From assembly GCF_001640805.2 (NCBI RefSeq), contig NC_066850.1:14714046-14778045 (forward strand): DNA of 64,000 nucleotides, read 5' to 3'. Below the pieces are notes generated by a model. The model ran no database searches and was not told the DNA's origin. It saw only the letters and a program-made list of their open reading frames with translations. How positions within the stretch are numbered: the first letter of the stretch is position 1; every line of letters starts with the position of its first letter. Shown piece after piece: positions 24,001-37,296 of this stretch. The DNA comes from Lates calcarifer. Taxonomy: Eukaryota > Chordata > Actinopteri > Centropomidae. A program made the translations under genes and the position numbers.

Positions 24001-27000
24001 GGTCTCCACGGTAACTACAATGCACACCATTCACGCCACAGTCTCAGATTGATAGACTATGGTCATGGTTTCCTGAGCCAGCAGATTTCTGCTTGGAGCC
24101 ACAAATGACAAATGAACTGGTTTTATTTTGTGCACGATGATGATCAGCCAGTATTGAAGCTGGTATTGAATCAGGGTTTGACTGCACTAGCCAATACAGC
24201 ACCACACTACATGTCATTTTCATACCAAACATCCCACTGAGTTTAGAATCCAGGAATTTACAGCGTTTCAGGGAAACTGGTCAGACACTGTTGGTGGTCT
24301 AAAGTGGATAACAGTTGTGTCCTTCAGCTCCCTAAGGTTTGGGGAGGCTCGGGCATTAATGGTTGTCACTGGGGTCAGAATCTATATATAGAGAGTTTAG
24401 ATGAGGAATTTTTTCATGATAACTGAATTTACTCTGTAATCTCTCACAAAACATAAAAAAATATTCATCATTAGTATTGAACTTGTATTACATTGCTTCT
24501 GTCCTGTCTGTCTCCTCTGCATGTGTGTTTTATCCCACTGGCTCTCTTATTTTGAAAAACATTTATTTTGTAGTTATATTTAAGTATATTCATAATGCTC
24601 CATTAAAGTGTAAATGCCTGTGTGAAACTAAACTAATGAGAGTTTTATCAAACACTTCATCACCAGTGATTCTTAATATAGTGCTCTACAGACTGTAGCT
24701 AGGTTATGTGACATCATAGGCAAACAGGAATCCTGCATTTGGAAGTGTGAGAGTCAAAGCGCCACCTCCACAGCCTTTAATAGGTCTTTAATAAAGTGAC
24801 ACACCAACCAAAATACCTTTAGTATCCAATACCCTGAAGGCCTAAGTGGGGGCTGTTAAAACTTTATAGTTTTCTCCACTTGTGTGCTGTTTATCTTTAT
24901 GTTCAGCCTTTTTTTTCCTTTGACATATTTCCCCAAGAAGTCACTGCTTCTCTCTTTATAGCCTGTATGGTTAAAGGGGAGCTCTACGGATTTCACACAT
25001 CTGAAACTAGGTGTTGGGAAGCAGCACTGCATGCTTGATGCTACAGCATCACACACCCAAATCTCGAACCGTCTGCGGTCAAACTGGGGGTGATGAAGCC
25101 AAGTTAGATAGAAATAGACAATATCTCTGGTTCTGCTGCATCGATTTTTATCTTCTGTGTCCGTTGTGAGTCTGGCCTGTATAATTAGTTAGCGTATGAG
25201 AATAGAACACACAAAGGACATGCAAGTTTTCTACTGGTTATCACAGGAGCTGGCAAGCTGCCATGAAACATATATAGCTGCGATTCAGTTACAACACAGT
25301 GGGAACTTGTCCAACTAATCAGATTGCTTTGCTCAAAGTGTCAGTTGTGTAACTGAGTTAACAGAAGACCTGCTACATGTACAGCAGGCAGTGACCGTCT
25401 GAAACATGCAGTGAAAACAGGCTCGTCTCAAATGAAGACAAACAAAAAAGCGCCTTAAGACTTTTGAATTAAAGTGACATGTTTGTTTTCACTACCGGGA
25501 TTTGTGAGATCTAAGCGTGGTTAGCTGCAGCGTTTAAATTTACGGTCCACTGCTCTGCTCCTGCAGTACGTACCAATAGGCTGGGATGACTCAATGAACA
25601 GAAATTTTTGGAAGCTGGTGGTTAAGGCATGTCAGCACCACTCCACACACACCGGTGAATCTCTAATTAGTTTAGAGCAGATGTCCTTACACTTTTTGCC
25701 TGGCAGCCACAACAGAAGTTTAATCACTTGCCCTTAGAGCCAGGGTCAGTACAACAGAGACACATGGAAGGTAAAATGCAATAAATGATCAAAATCTTCA
25801 TGCTGTTGATGAAGTCACATTTATTTGCTGGCTACGCGCTGAAATACTGCCGCACGTCTAAGAGGATTTGGTTTGGAATTTTTCTATCTTATCGTCTTGG
25901 AAGTTAAAGTGTCAGGTGTTTGTTTGTCTGAGAGCCCAGAGTTATATCACAAAATACTCATTTGTTGCCAGGATAAATGCATGAAGTCTGACCTTTTGTA
26001 ACATCTACCGTTCTGCATCATTATTCATTTCCATGTGGACATTGATTCATTGTCATCTGAGAGACTAAAACGCAGGGTCCAATATGCAAAAGTCTGACTC
26101 TGTCTCCTCCTCCTCTTCCTCCTTTCCTTCTGAAGTGTTTGACAGCAGTTGGCTTCCCTTATTAAGCATTACTGCCAGTAGATTACCAGGCTGGCGTCCC
26201 AGTTACAATCAGTTCAGAGGTTAGACAGTGATTTGCTGGTCACTGTTGTTTTCACTCCAACTTCTAAAAAAAGATTAATCTCCCACTTTTATTTCTCTCT
26301 TAGCCTCTTTTTGCCTCCCTGACGTATTCCACTTTCAGTCTCTCCTCCTGCTGCTACCTCTCCTGACCTCATCGTCTCTTCATTATCGGCTTTGTTCTTT
26401 TCTTCCCCATCTGCATCATGTTTCTTTTCCCCTTCTTATTCCACCCCCCTCTCTGGGTCCACAGCATTTGGAACACATATTACAGGACCTTACTGACAGT
26501 ATCACTTATCTGAATTTTGCAATCAGCAACCTTGCATCAGCCTGATATGGACGTCAGGGGGGAATCTTGAAAACCAAAAATAATTGATATAAATAAAACT
26601 CTAGGTTTTCTCATCTCTTGAATCTCACCAATAAGAGCATGGTTCTCTGATTTAAGACCAAATCTCAGCCTACTCTCAAGATCTTGGTCCATCAACTCCT
26701 GAAAAAAAGCACTGGTTCTGTAACTGCTGAATTCGGATTCAAGTCCCGACTGAGGTCCTGATGGACCAGTCTGTCACTTATCCTATGATTATAGAAGGAC
26801 ATGTAAAAACAGGTGTGTGTGATTTAACATGCCTGTACACTTCTGTGTGGATCAAAGTCTCTGTGTGTGTGTGTGTGTGTGTGTTTTCCCTCCAGCTTGT
26901 CATTACCATGACAAGAAGTTGCCACAGTCAAAGTGATGTGTGAACATTACCAATAATTCAGCAGCAGGATGTTCAGATAAAACTGGTTGAGTGCACATCA

Positions 27001-27431
27001 GAAAGTGAAATATACAGTTACTGTCCTGCAGTCCGGCTCTGAGTATGAGTTCATACCACAGCTGCTTGCCTCTGGCAGCCACACACGTGTATTTGTATGT
27101 AGTATTTGAATAATAGCTGCAGGTGTGGCCAGCACTAACAAATAAAGGCCTGGTAATAAGGATGGTGAAATTTCCTGTGACCTATTACAACAACTCACAT
27201 ATTAAATATAGTGTAATATTTTGAGTTTGCATTAACTGGGAAACAGTGGAAATTACTGAATATAAATAAAGGAATGTCTCATATTAAAAAGGCCATTATT
27301 TGAGGATTTGTTGTATGGGATAAAGAGTCTTATATTCGTTTCAGACTTGTTGATTAATTTACCAAGTGTTTCTTAATCTTTATTTTGTTCTGGACCTCTG
27401 ACCTTATGTAAAACTTATATGAGTAGCTTTC

Positions 27432-27463
<32 letters not shown>

Positions 27464-28435
27464 TGTGGGTACCCCTTGGCTAAATGCTCCACTATGCTCA
27501 TTAGCAAGTCATCATTTTGTCTGTCTGCCGCCATGCAGGTAGTGCACAGTGGTTTTTTGCTGAAAGCTGCCTGCTGCTGATACAGGCTGAAATTCAGCCT
27601 TAATTTTTCATTCTCTCTCCTTTACTTCCTTCTTATCTGCCTATTTCCTGTCCTGGCACATGTCCAGCAGCCGTCTCAGTGCCAGACATCCACCAGGCTG
27701 CCTCTGTCATTACCCTGCGTTAATCAGACAGACGGGCCAGTCGGCGTCTGTCTTGCACTAACATGCTGCTGCTGCTGCTGCTGCCGGTAAATGGCTCTTT
27801 TTTCATTTTTGTGCCCTTTACAATGAAGTTCACCGGGATTGGAGTGGAGGGGCGTGTGTGCAATTATTTGTGTCAGTTAGGAGGCATATTATCACCACCA
27901 CGCCCTGATGAGCCCACACTGCATCTGCACTGTGGTCTCTGTCAGTCACACACACACACACACACAGACACACACAATCTACCGTTCTCTCTCAAGAATG
28001 ACTTCTTGCGTGACCTTTAGTACTTATGTATGTATGTATGTATGAGGTATGTGGGAAATATGTTATTCATTGTTATTTATGTGTTTTTAATCTTCTGAAA
28101 AACACTCTAACTAACGATAAAGGGCTGGGCTGTGATGTTCCTAGTGTTAAAACTTATCTACAGTATAATCACAAATATTTTTGTGTGTGATCTGTTCAAC
28201 TGCAGAAGTATCAAGTATCAACTGTCTGTGTTTGCCTTGAAGCGATGAGGCCGCAGTTGTGGTTTCGTGTTTGTTTGAATTGGCTTGCAGGTCTGTACTG
28301 TCTGTGTCCTTCATGATCCTCCATGTACACAAAAACAACCACTGACACACACAGAAACAAACAAACAAAAAAAAAGTCTTGGCACACATTAAGCCAGATA
28401 CACACTCACTGACAGGAGTGTTGAGCCTCACAGAG

Positions 28436-28436
<1 letters not shown>
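21032..28436. other. ntf3 intron, simple repeats only
   Basis: No gene seen. Simple repeats present: poly-C (22427-22443), CA-rich (22720-22755), TG (26861-26884), poly-A (27435-27462, possibly a retroposon tail), CA (27947-27966) and TATG (28024-28044). A pyrimidine-rich zone lies at about 26100-26460. A 5-unit CTG run at about 27763-27782 sits in a short frame with no splice context. Confidence 0.55.

Positions 28437-28485
<49 letters not shown>
28437..28485. repeat. (CA)n microsatellite
   Basis: About 24 uninterrupted CA units. The minus-strand Cys-Val frame across it is not a gene. Confidence 0.95.
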
Positions 28486-28486
<1 letters not shown>

Positions 28487-31400
28487 CTACCTGCTGCTTT
28501 GATTCACTTAGTCATCTATGGTTAACTTGGCACCAAGACTAATTAACAGATTTAGACAGAGGAGGTGCATGTACTCGCTAATTAAGCTGCGCATAAAAGT
28601 TACATGCACACACACACTTTTTTTTCTCTCTGTTTCAAACACCAGTCTGAGGCTGCTCCTCCATGTGTGTTAGGTTTACATTCCTCATGGTGGACCACAT
28701 CACTCTAAAGTACTCACACACACATTAGATGCACAGAAAAACATAGCGAACGCGATATGATCTGACTTAGACTGCAACAGGCCCACTGACACTTGCGGGG
28801 GGGGGCAAGAACAGAAGCACAAGCACACTCTGACCTGACTCTTGCTGCACTGTGTATTAATGATGTTTTGTGGTGAACAGTTTAATTCTACAGGGATGGG
28901 AGGCAATAAAGAGAGAGAGAGCAGGAGAGGACAGAAGAAGCAGCTGATAGTGAAATAGTTGGGAGGCAAAAGTTCTAATAGCTCTTCTGAACAGACATAC
29001 TTGGAGGCAGGTTGTGAAAATCTGAGGTTAATGGTGCACACTTTCATTCATTCAGTTGAGAGAAAAGCCCAGAACCTGCTTATTTTCCTACCTCCACACA
29101 CCTGGCATATCACTGTGTGAAGTGGGTGTGACTGTTGGTTTGATGAATTGACAGAAATAGGTGAACACAACCCCAAATCTGACATTGTAAGGGTATGGGG
29201 GAGGGGGTTTCAGACAAGCACTTCCGTTGAAGTATACTGACGCCTTTATTTACTGATCAAATGAGAGTTTCAAGATTTACTTTAAGATTTGGACTGTGAG
29301 AATAGTAGTTCAGGTTATGCTCACAAAACTACTTGGTACTTTACTAGTCTTGTGTCTTGTTTATACTGAAGCTCAAATGTGACATTTTCTTGGAAGACCC
29401 AATGCTCAACTTTATAATTTTTGCTGTGAACATTCAGACAATGCACATGTGTGCTTTTTGGGTTTTGTGGTGGGACTTGAAGGTAGACTGGGCTCCTTTG
29501 GCCCCAGATATCCCCTGCTCCTCACAGTGATCAGCACTGCTGACTCAAACATAACATGCACCCCACACATACTATGATTTTACCTGACATGTACTCTGAA
29601 TGTGGGAAGATGTTGAAAATTTACAGGCCGGTAAAACTGACCCTTAGGGATTTGTGTGGCTCACGGGCATACACACATGTGAGCGTGAAAAACTCAAAAC
29701 ATCACATTTGTGACAGTCTATTAGCCATCCATCACAGCACAGTGGCACAGTCAGTATGTCACTGCAGAGGAAGCCTGTCTGTGCTCCTGCTAAGACGCTG
29801 CCACGCTGAGGCTGATTATCTGAATCAATCCCTTGGGTATTAAAAGCTCAGAGGGCACAAGTCTGCAGCTACAGACTGCATGCAAGAGACACATTTTTGT
29901 ATCCTGAGGGCAGTTCTTCCACCTTATAAACCTCCTATACCTCCACTCACATTTGTGCATGCTTACATGTGCATTACTGTGTATTTCTGTGTGCAGCAGC
30001 TCTGAGCTTTGACACAGGCTTGTACCAGATTAACAGCCTCAGAGAGCGTGGGGTGCAGGTGAGACAAGGATCTTGGCATTTTACCAAGGTCTGTTTTCTA
30101 AGAAATGATTAGCACATATCTTTGGCCCCCAGAGAATGAAATAGAAAGTTTGATACATGCACACATGTAGCTGCATGGGACTCAACTATTTTGCTGGGCA
30201 CACACGCCCCTCCAATCCCAGTGAACTCCAGATTGTAAAGGGCACAAAAATGGAAAAAGAGCTGTTTACCGGCGGCAGCAGCAGCAGCAGCAGCATGTTA
30301 GGCAAGTGCTGGACAGATCTACTTCCATAATTTGGAAAAGATTTGACACAGTGATTGTGGAATACCGTCCATATTTTGATGTGACTTTGGTTTAGCTGTG
30401 CAACTTTTCCTCTCTTCCTTGGAGTTGGAGTTTGCGTGTGTGCTGGGTGGGGCTGGGGAGGGAGGGAGTGTGGTATTATAAATTACATAATACTCTTCCT
30501 GTGTGTGAATAGGGCTTTAGAGAAGGATGACAGCACAAGTGGAAAGAGAGAGGAGGAGGAGGAGGAAGAGCTGAAGTGAGGATGAATATGAGCAGATAGG
30601 AGAGTAAGATGATGAGCGGATGAAGGAGGGATAATGTCAGAGGGAAGCGGGTTGGACACCGACCTAATGGCTCTTTGGCCCCTTAAGCTGAAGTTATGAA
30701 GGGAGCAAAGGGGTGAAAGAACCATCATTAACTTGTCTACAAACATTTGTTCATCTAAAAATAATGTCAAAAATTTCTCTGTGAACATTTTCACTTCAAT
30801 TTCAACAACAAGGCCTTTCAGTCGGACATGACGCCTCCTGTAACGGTTACGATTTGACCTGAAAAGCTTCTGATTGATCAGTTTTACATAACACAGGTCT
30901 TGTGATGGAGAGCTGGGCGTAGTTGTGGTTTTTGTTTGTGTGTAGAGGATCATTACATTTCTCTGTGTCTGGTGGGATTAAGGTTACTGAATGATGGCTT
31001 CTGTAAGGGAAAAAAAAAAAAAAAACTAAGATAGAGTTTTTAATCAAGATTATAAAGAAATTTTGACACAAGAAGAGGAACAAGGATGTATTGAATAGAG
31101 GGAGACAGGAAAATTGTGAATGGGGGAAGTACCCTTGCTCAGGCTGCACTTTTTGTACACTGACCAACAGCACATCTGTTGGTATATTAGCTTATCAGAC
31201 AAGACAATTTTAGTTCAGTTACAGGATATAGTTTTGGTCTATCATAATAACCTCAGCAGGGGGAGTGTAGCTGGGGTGTATTGTCTTTTGCCCAAGCCCT
31301 GTTTCTAGGAAGTTCTCGCCCGAAAATGTACCGACAGTTACAGTTACATCAGACTTTGGTAAATGGCTTTACACAGTCATACATTTATTTGCAGTTACTA

Positions 31401-32109
31401 TTAGTGGAATAGGCCAGGACAAGTCTTCCTTTGTTATTACTGAATGTGTTACCTATGGTGTGCTGGTAGAGATCTTACAGGGAAACAGAGAAAGCTGTGC
31501 AAAATCAGCCTGAAGTGACAAGTTAGAAAAAAATAGTCTGGTCCCTTTTTTGTGTAATTGGAGGTTGGGGCTGACACTGCTTCATCAAGCCCTGACCTGT
31601 CCTCATGCCTGTTTCCTGTGTGTCAGTGACAGTGAATCAAGGTAGCCTTACTCATGGAGTGGCTAATGTGCTGCCACAGTTTATATGAAGGTCAGCAGTG
31701 TGAGGGCAAGTTGCTTTCCTGAGTGAAGGAGTTGAAGTGTCTGAGGGTTAGGTGGAGTGTGAGAGTGACATGTGAGCTGATCCAGCATATGGACTGTTTT
31801 GTTGAAGAGAAAGCTGAGTCTGAGGGATAATCTTTCAATTTACCCATTCAAATCTATGGTACGTTCAAACCCTCATCTATGGTCATTAACTCTGATGAAG
31901 AATATAAGATAAGTAAGTTTCTGACATAATATCTGTCTGTCTATAATATTGTTGTATGGCAACACTGTTGTGTGGAACTGCTTGTTGTATTTACGGAAGC
32001 TGAGATATCTGAGGTTTGCCTGCCAGAAGGGAAAACCTTGCACTTGTCCTTTATGATGCTCATGTTACTGATTGTGTTCAAAGTTGCCTTTTTCTGGTAT
32101 GGAGCTGTC
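28486..32109. other. ntf3 intron, no gene seen
   Basis: Contains short (CAG)6 at about 30274-30295 and an AGG run at 30549-30569. The 156-residue minus-strand frame at 30483-30953 is partly made by the AGG run (poly-Ser) and lacks other support. The stretch at 28515-28600 has several TAATTA words and may be conserved non-coding DNA. Confidence 0.5.
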
Positions 32110-32126
32110 TTTTTCTTTTTTTTTTT

Positions 32127-32186
<60 letters not shown>

Positions 32187-32196
32187 TTTTTTTTTT
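32110..32196. repeat. Poly-T and (CTTT)n microsatellite
   Basis: T-rich start, then about fourteen uninterrupted CTTT units, then a further T run. Frames across it give Phe/Leu/Ser repeats only. Confidence 0.95.
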
Positions 32197-32763
32197 GTCT
32201 GTCAGGCTCAGTTTTGTTGTTGTTGAAGTTAAATCAATTTGAGTTTGGTCTTGTTGAGGTAAGTGCTGTCATGTGCAGATTTTAGAGTTGACTTTGGGGT
32301 CATTCTCATGATTCAAAGAGAAGCAGTACTAATATTATCATTGGCTATGGAGATATATGTACATGATACAAGATTATAGAATTTAACCATACATAATATA
32401 TGATTCCTGTGTTGACTGAACCATCATACAGCTAGAAAATCATTAGACTACCCAGTGTTCAGTCACAAAGTGGCTGATGTGTTTTTTGAATTGTGCTGCC
32501 CAGAAATGCATTCTGTCTTTCTCTGCTGATACAAAGGTTCAGCTCAGCACTACAAAATACAAAATGTATGATAATAAGCATTCTCCTATATCAGTTTTAA
32601 TGTTTTACACTTTACAGCTAATAACTGAAAAATTTAGCAAGTAAGCCGCACTAGCGGCTCTGTTGCCCTTTTGGTTCTGTTTAGGATTCTTGGAGCCTTG
32701 GTGCCATCTAGTGAACCAGCCCACATTTCCACCAGTTTTGAGTAGAACGACTGTAATCTAGGA
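32197..32763. other. ntf3 intron, no gene seen
   Basis: Unique-looking AT-rich DNA between the CTTT repeat and the minus-strand SINE. No exon signals are recognised. Confidence 0.5.
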
Positions 32764-33060
32764 TGGTAAATGGACTTGTATATAGCATACTTATATAACA
32801 CTTTTCTAGCCGTATTGACCACTCAAAGTGCTTTACACTACGTGTCACATTCACCCATTCACACACACATTCATACAGCGCTTGCTCTATTCTACAAAGC
32901 ACTCTAACACATTCACACATCGATGATACACACACTGGGGGCAACATGGGGTCCAGTATCTTGCCCAAGGATACTTCGGCATGGACCGGAGAAGCCGGGG
33001 ATCGAACCTGACCTTCTGATTAGTGGGTGACCCACTCTACCTCCTGAGCCACAGCCGCCC
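32764..33060 (-). mobile_element. tRNA-derived SINE, minus strand
   Basis: Read on the minus strand it starts GGGCGGCTGTGGCTCAGGAG, with a Pol III A box (TGGCTCAGGAGG) and a B box (GGTTCGATCCC) about 35 bases later. This is the tRNA-like head. The body follows with CTTGGGCAAGATACTGG and a tail with GTGAATGTGACACGTAGTGT and GTGCTTTGAGTGGTCAATAC. It is about 297 bases long and close to full length. It shares head, body and tail with the plus-strand copy at 37,070, so both belong to one family. No target-site duplication was evident. The family name is not assigned. Confidence 0.85.
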
Positions 33061-33280
33061 ACTATGGATGCATCACTAATGGAAGACACTGTACAGTGCA
33101 CAACAGTGGACTGCACTGATTACCTGCAAGCATTTGCAGTGTTAAAAAAAAAATGCACGCACTACATCATTGAGTATACTGTGTACACAGTGTCCTATAT
33201 GTACGTGTACTAACTGAAGTATCCAGTCTGAGACACAGCACATAAACTGGCCTTCAATTTTTGCATGTTATCACTTGCCT

Positions 33281-33400
33281 CAAGTACAGCAGAGGCTCAT
33301 GGGAATGTCATTTGTTTTGGAGATATTACAGTGTCGACCAAAATGGAGGACCAACCAACAGAAGGACATTGCCATCCCTAGAGCCACACGGCTAAAAATG
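33281..33400 (+). repeat. Short internally deleted copy of the GCTAGCATG-family repeat
   Basis: It carries the middle phrase CAGAGGCTCATGGGAATGTC and the family's terminal phrase GGAGGACCAACCAAC followed by GACATTGCCATCCCTAGAGC. The intervening several hundred bases of the unit are missing. It has the same orientation as the 54-kb copy. Confidence 0.6.
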
Positions 33401-36400
33401 ATCTCAAGCAGGTGCAGTGATTCAGCTTTAACTACAGAAAGACTTTTTGCTTTTTGTTGCAGGTTTTAGCACCTCTTTAGTTAGAGAACCCAATCAGGAC
33501 AAAGTCATACTTGCTGGAGTCTGAAAATGCATCCAACAGAATGATTTCAGTGTCTTTATTAGGTAGTCTGATTATGTATTGAACACATCTAGTATAGGAA
33601 ATCTTTCTAACATGGGGCCTCTATTCAAATAATTTTAATGATATGAATGAATGAAATATCAGCACACAAAACAAAGTCATGTTGTGTGTGTCTGAAGCAG
33701 ACTCTGTGATTCATCTTGTTTAATTACTTCATTTATCATTTTGGCAGATTTTTGACCGGAAAACTGTGATAATTAATGAAAGACATGCAGTCTGGTTCAC
33801 TGGTAAAAGAAAATGCTTGAAAACATTTTTCCAATATTCATGTTAAATTAATGGGAGTCACATGGAGTGCTGTGGTGGTAGGGGACGACAAAGCCCGAAA
33901 AACCTGCATTCCAGTTTCACCCAGTTCTGCGACTATTTTCAGGCCACAGTACCATCTGAATGTCACATGAAAAATATATTTTCCTTGAGCAATTATCCAT
34001 TTAAGTGTGAAGCACAGCGCTCAGAGGCACATGGTGAATTTCTTGTAAACATGCTTACTGCAATGTCAAATCCCCTCTTGTTTGAGGGGGGAAAGTCAGT
34101 TTAAGGAAAATTGTGAGCTTATGAAAGAGATGCTGATGGTAATATTGCCCTAAAATCAACAGGCTGGTAATGTTCAACAGTTTAGTATTTCCTGTCCTGA
34201 ATACAACTGCACATAATCTCTAATCTTCAGATGAATGTAAAGAATCCACTGACTGCTCCCTGAGGCTTCAGATGTTTCTTCTTGCCCAGACCTGCTGATT
34301 TAGTGATTTACTAAACTGCATTTACACCTAAAAGTAACCAACAAGCTCTGAAACAGATTCAGTGGAAGCTATGTTTTGGTGATTACTGCAACTAAAGGAT
34401 TGCATGGTCCTCTGTGGGTTAACAAATTCTCTGACCTTGGCTGGTGGAACACTTTAAATCCACCAGAAAATCTTGAACTTGCTCAGACCTCAAGCTCAAG
34501 GCAATGCAGCTTTCAGTACTTCCAGGAAACTTGACAGCTTGGAGGAACAAGGTTGGTGGCTATCAACAGTGCACATGCAGAGAGTAAAGGTTGGGGTATG
34601 TTGTCTAAACACATCTAAATGCAAAAGCGTTTATACCTGTCCTTGGCATGCTTGGAAGCAGAGCAAAAAGTCTACCATCATAGATAGAAGAGAGATGAGT
34701 TCAATTGTACAAATAGGAATAAGATCACACTCTGGAAATCAAAAGTCATGGTGTTGCACTTATACACACACAAACTGACGGAGTTAGCCTGAAACAGCTA
34801 ATCCTCCACCAAACTGGGAAAACATACAAGCCAAACATGTTGCCAAGCAGCACACAGTTGAGGTTCACAACAGTTTCAACTTTTGTGTTTGTTCAGTGGC
34901 TCTGATGGAATGAGCTAACGGTGTCACCACACTGTACTCTGGACTGAGCCATAAATGTGAAATTTGTGCATTTCTAGAAATTAGTGGAAAAAGTGCTTTA
35001 AGCCTTGTGTTGGGGCAAACTCACCAATTTTTAAAGCTGTTTTTTTTTTTTTTTTTTAATCAGATTGACTGATGATTCCATACATGTAGTTTTCCTAGTC
35101 ACCATTGAAAGTGAAGAAATCCAGATGCAATTTAATAGACTTTTGTTTACATTTAGCCACAAAACAAATCTGATTATGATCTGGCTTGGTTTTCCAGGCT
35201 ACATTCAAAGTAGGGACAGTACTACAGTCCAGAAGAAGGTGGTAATGCCCCTGAAGCTGTTTGGTAACTGCCAAAAATGCCAAAAAAAGAGCAAACAGTT
35301 CAGTTCCAAGAATTACGCGTTAGCAGTAACAACTGGCTAGCTAACAGAAATTCAGAAAACAAATAAAGCCAAACAGATAAGTCACATGTATAGACAACCA
35401 GCAAGATAAAAGTCCTCGAGCTCTCAGTCACACTGCTCTAATACAAATCAATCATTTAGCAGTTAATCTAATCAAGGATCAGTTACTTAAACGCTACAAC
35501 AGAGCAGTGCATCTTTTGTATGATTGTATGTTTTCACTGGTGCTGCCTTTGTCTTGTTTCAAGCAACAGTGAGAATTATGGCTAATTTCAGTGCAACTTA
35601 AGCTGCTGGTATCACAGAGGATAGAGGCCACTTCCAAAGATGTGGGACGAGTAAAGACAGATATTGTATGCCTCGAGAAGAAATCAAAGCATTTAGACCA
35701 TGTCAACTTTTTTGAGCTAATATAGCTATAAAAAAAAAAAAAAACAGAATTCTGGCATTTTCAACCACTGTTTCAATGGAGCCAACTGAATGCAGGGAAT
35801 GAGTTTGTCATTCATCATCAGTTTTGTAGTCACACAATCAAACAGACAAGTTACAGCATGTGTCTGACTGGATTCACCTTCATGCCTTTGAAACAGGTGG
35901 GCTCATAATATTCTGACAATCTGTTACTGCACAACAATATATTGCATTGCATTTTATATTTTGGGAGCATTAACATCTGCCACCCTTGTTCTCTTTTTCC
36001 TTTATATCTCTTGTACACCCATACTTTGACTTTCAGCGACTAAATTCATTCCCAAACCTTAGTGTAACCAATACCTAATTATAAGCCTAACCCTAAACCC
36101 AAACCCAAGTCCTTGTCCTAAAATAACTTCATGTAGAGGTGAGGACGGGCAGAGTGTCCTCACTAGGGAGGTGTTTCCTCATTTTCCTGTCCTTGTGCGG
36201 ACGTTTGTTCCCACTATAAACATAGTAATACAGAGCAGCATACAGTACATACACACAGTCTCATTATCACCCTGCCCACTGAGCAAGTTATCGCTCATCC
36301 ACCCAGCCTTATTAGCCACCCCCAGCCTGAATGTCAACATCATAAACTACACTTTTATGACAGTAATTATGGCAGCAGGAGGCAAAATTAATTTGTCTGA

Positions 36401-37069
36401 CGTGATGCAGTTTCACAGGCCCAGTGCCTGATTTACAAAGAGATCCTTATTCATTCACAGATTCATTAACCAAAGCAGAGAGAGAGAAAAACTCAAAGGT
36501 AGTGTCAGTGTCTCATTAAGTGCTTAATGTCATGATTCTGACTTTCATATTGTCCAATTTTAAGGGAGGAGAACAAACATTGTTCCTGTTGCCACATGTA
36601 TTATTTTTGATATTTTGATGACCATAGGTACTGCCAGTATATGATATATTAATATATATATGTAAGCAGCATCCAGATGTGCTCTTAAACAAAAATACTG
36701 ACTTTTATGAGACATATTTATATTTGAAAGGATACTGACATTTTTCTGGGCTTTATTTGTGTGTAAGTTAATTGGTAATCATTAATTCATGTTCATTAAT
36801 TTAATTCCTTATTTCCACCATTAAGGCAGTTTTTTAATTTGCCTCAGTCTCAGCTCTGAAGTGAAGGTGTTTATTTGCAGTGTTACCAGACTGAGCAGTT
36901 TTCTGCCCAGCTGAGCTGCCTTTTATTAGACTGGGAGGATAAAACAGGTTTTGGTGGCTTGTGTTAAATTGGGCTACTTTTTGTTTATATCAGTGGCTTT
37001 TCTTTAATTGAAAGTTAGAGGGTGCATCACAGTGAATAAGCTATTTCTCTCCTCCAGCTACTGCAGTAT
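33401..37069. other. ntf3 intron, no gene seen; one candidate conserved element
   Basis: Mostly unique-looking DNA with A or T runs (33145-33153, 35041-35057, 35730-35744). The stretch at 36330-36480 is the best candidate here for conserved non-coding sequence, with words such as ACAGTAATTATGGCAGCAGG and AAAATTAATTTGTCTGACGT. Short frames such as 34473-34778 have no splice support. Confidence 0.45.
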
Positions 37070-37296
37070 AGACTGTGGCTCAGGAGGTAAAGTGGGTCAA
37101 CCACTTATCAGAAGGTCAGTGGTTCGATCCCTGGCTCCTCCAGTTTGCATGCCGAAATATCCTAGAGCAAGATACTGAAATTGCCCCTGAAGCAATTGCA
37201 CTGTATGAAAGTGTGTGTGGATGGGTGAATGTTACCTACAGCGTAAAACGAGTGTTTGACATGACTGGAAGCGCTATATAAATGCAGCCCATTTGC
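37070..37296 (+). mobile_element. tRNA-derived SINE, plus strand
   Basis: The head GACTGTGGCTCAGGAGGTAA carries the A box and GGTTCGATCCC the B box. The body has CTAGAGCAAGATACTGAAAT, and the tail has GGATGGGTGAATGTTACC and GGAAGCGCTATATAAATGCA. It is the same family as the minus-strand copy at 32,764, about 70 bases shorter, with the loss in the body. It is more diverged in the head. Confidence 0.85.

Noticed and set aside
27763..28020. 85-codon frame starting with a Leu run
   Set aside because: The Leu run is a CTG microsatellite and the end is a CA repeat; not signal peptide evidence by itself.
30483..30953. 156-codon minus-strand frame
   Set aside because: Part of it is a poly-Ser run made by an AGG microsatellite; no homology recognised and no splice support.
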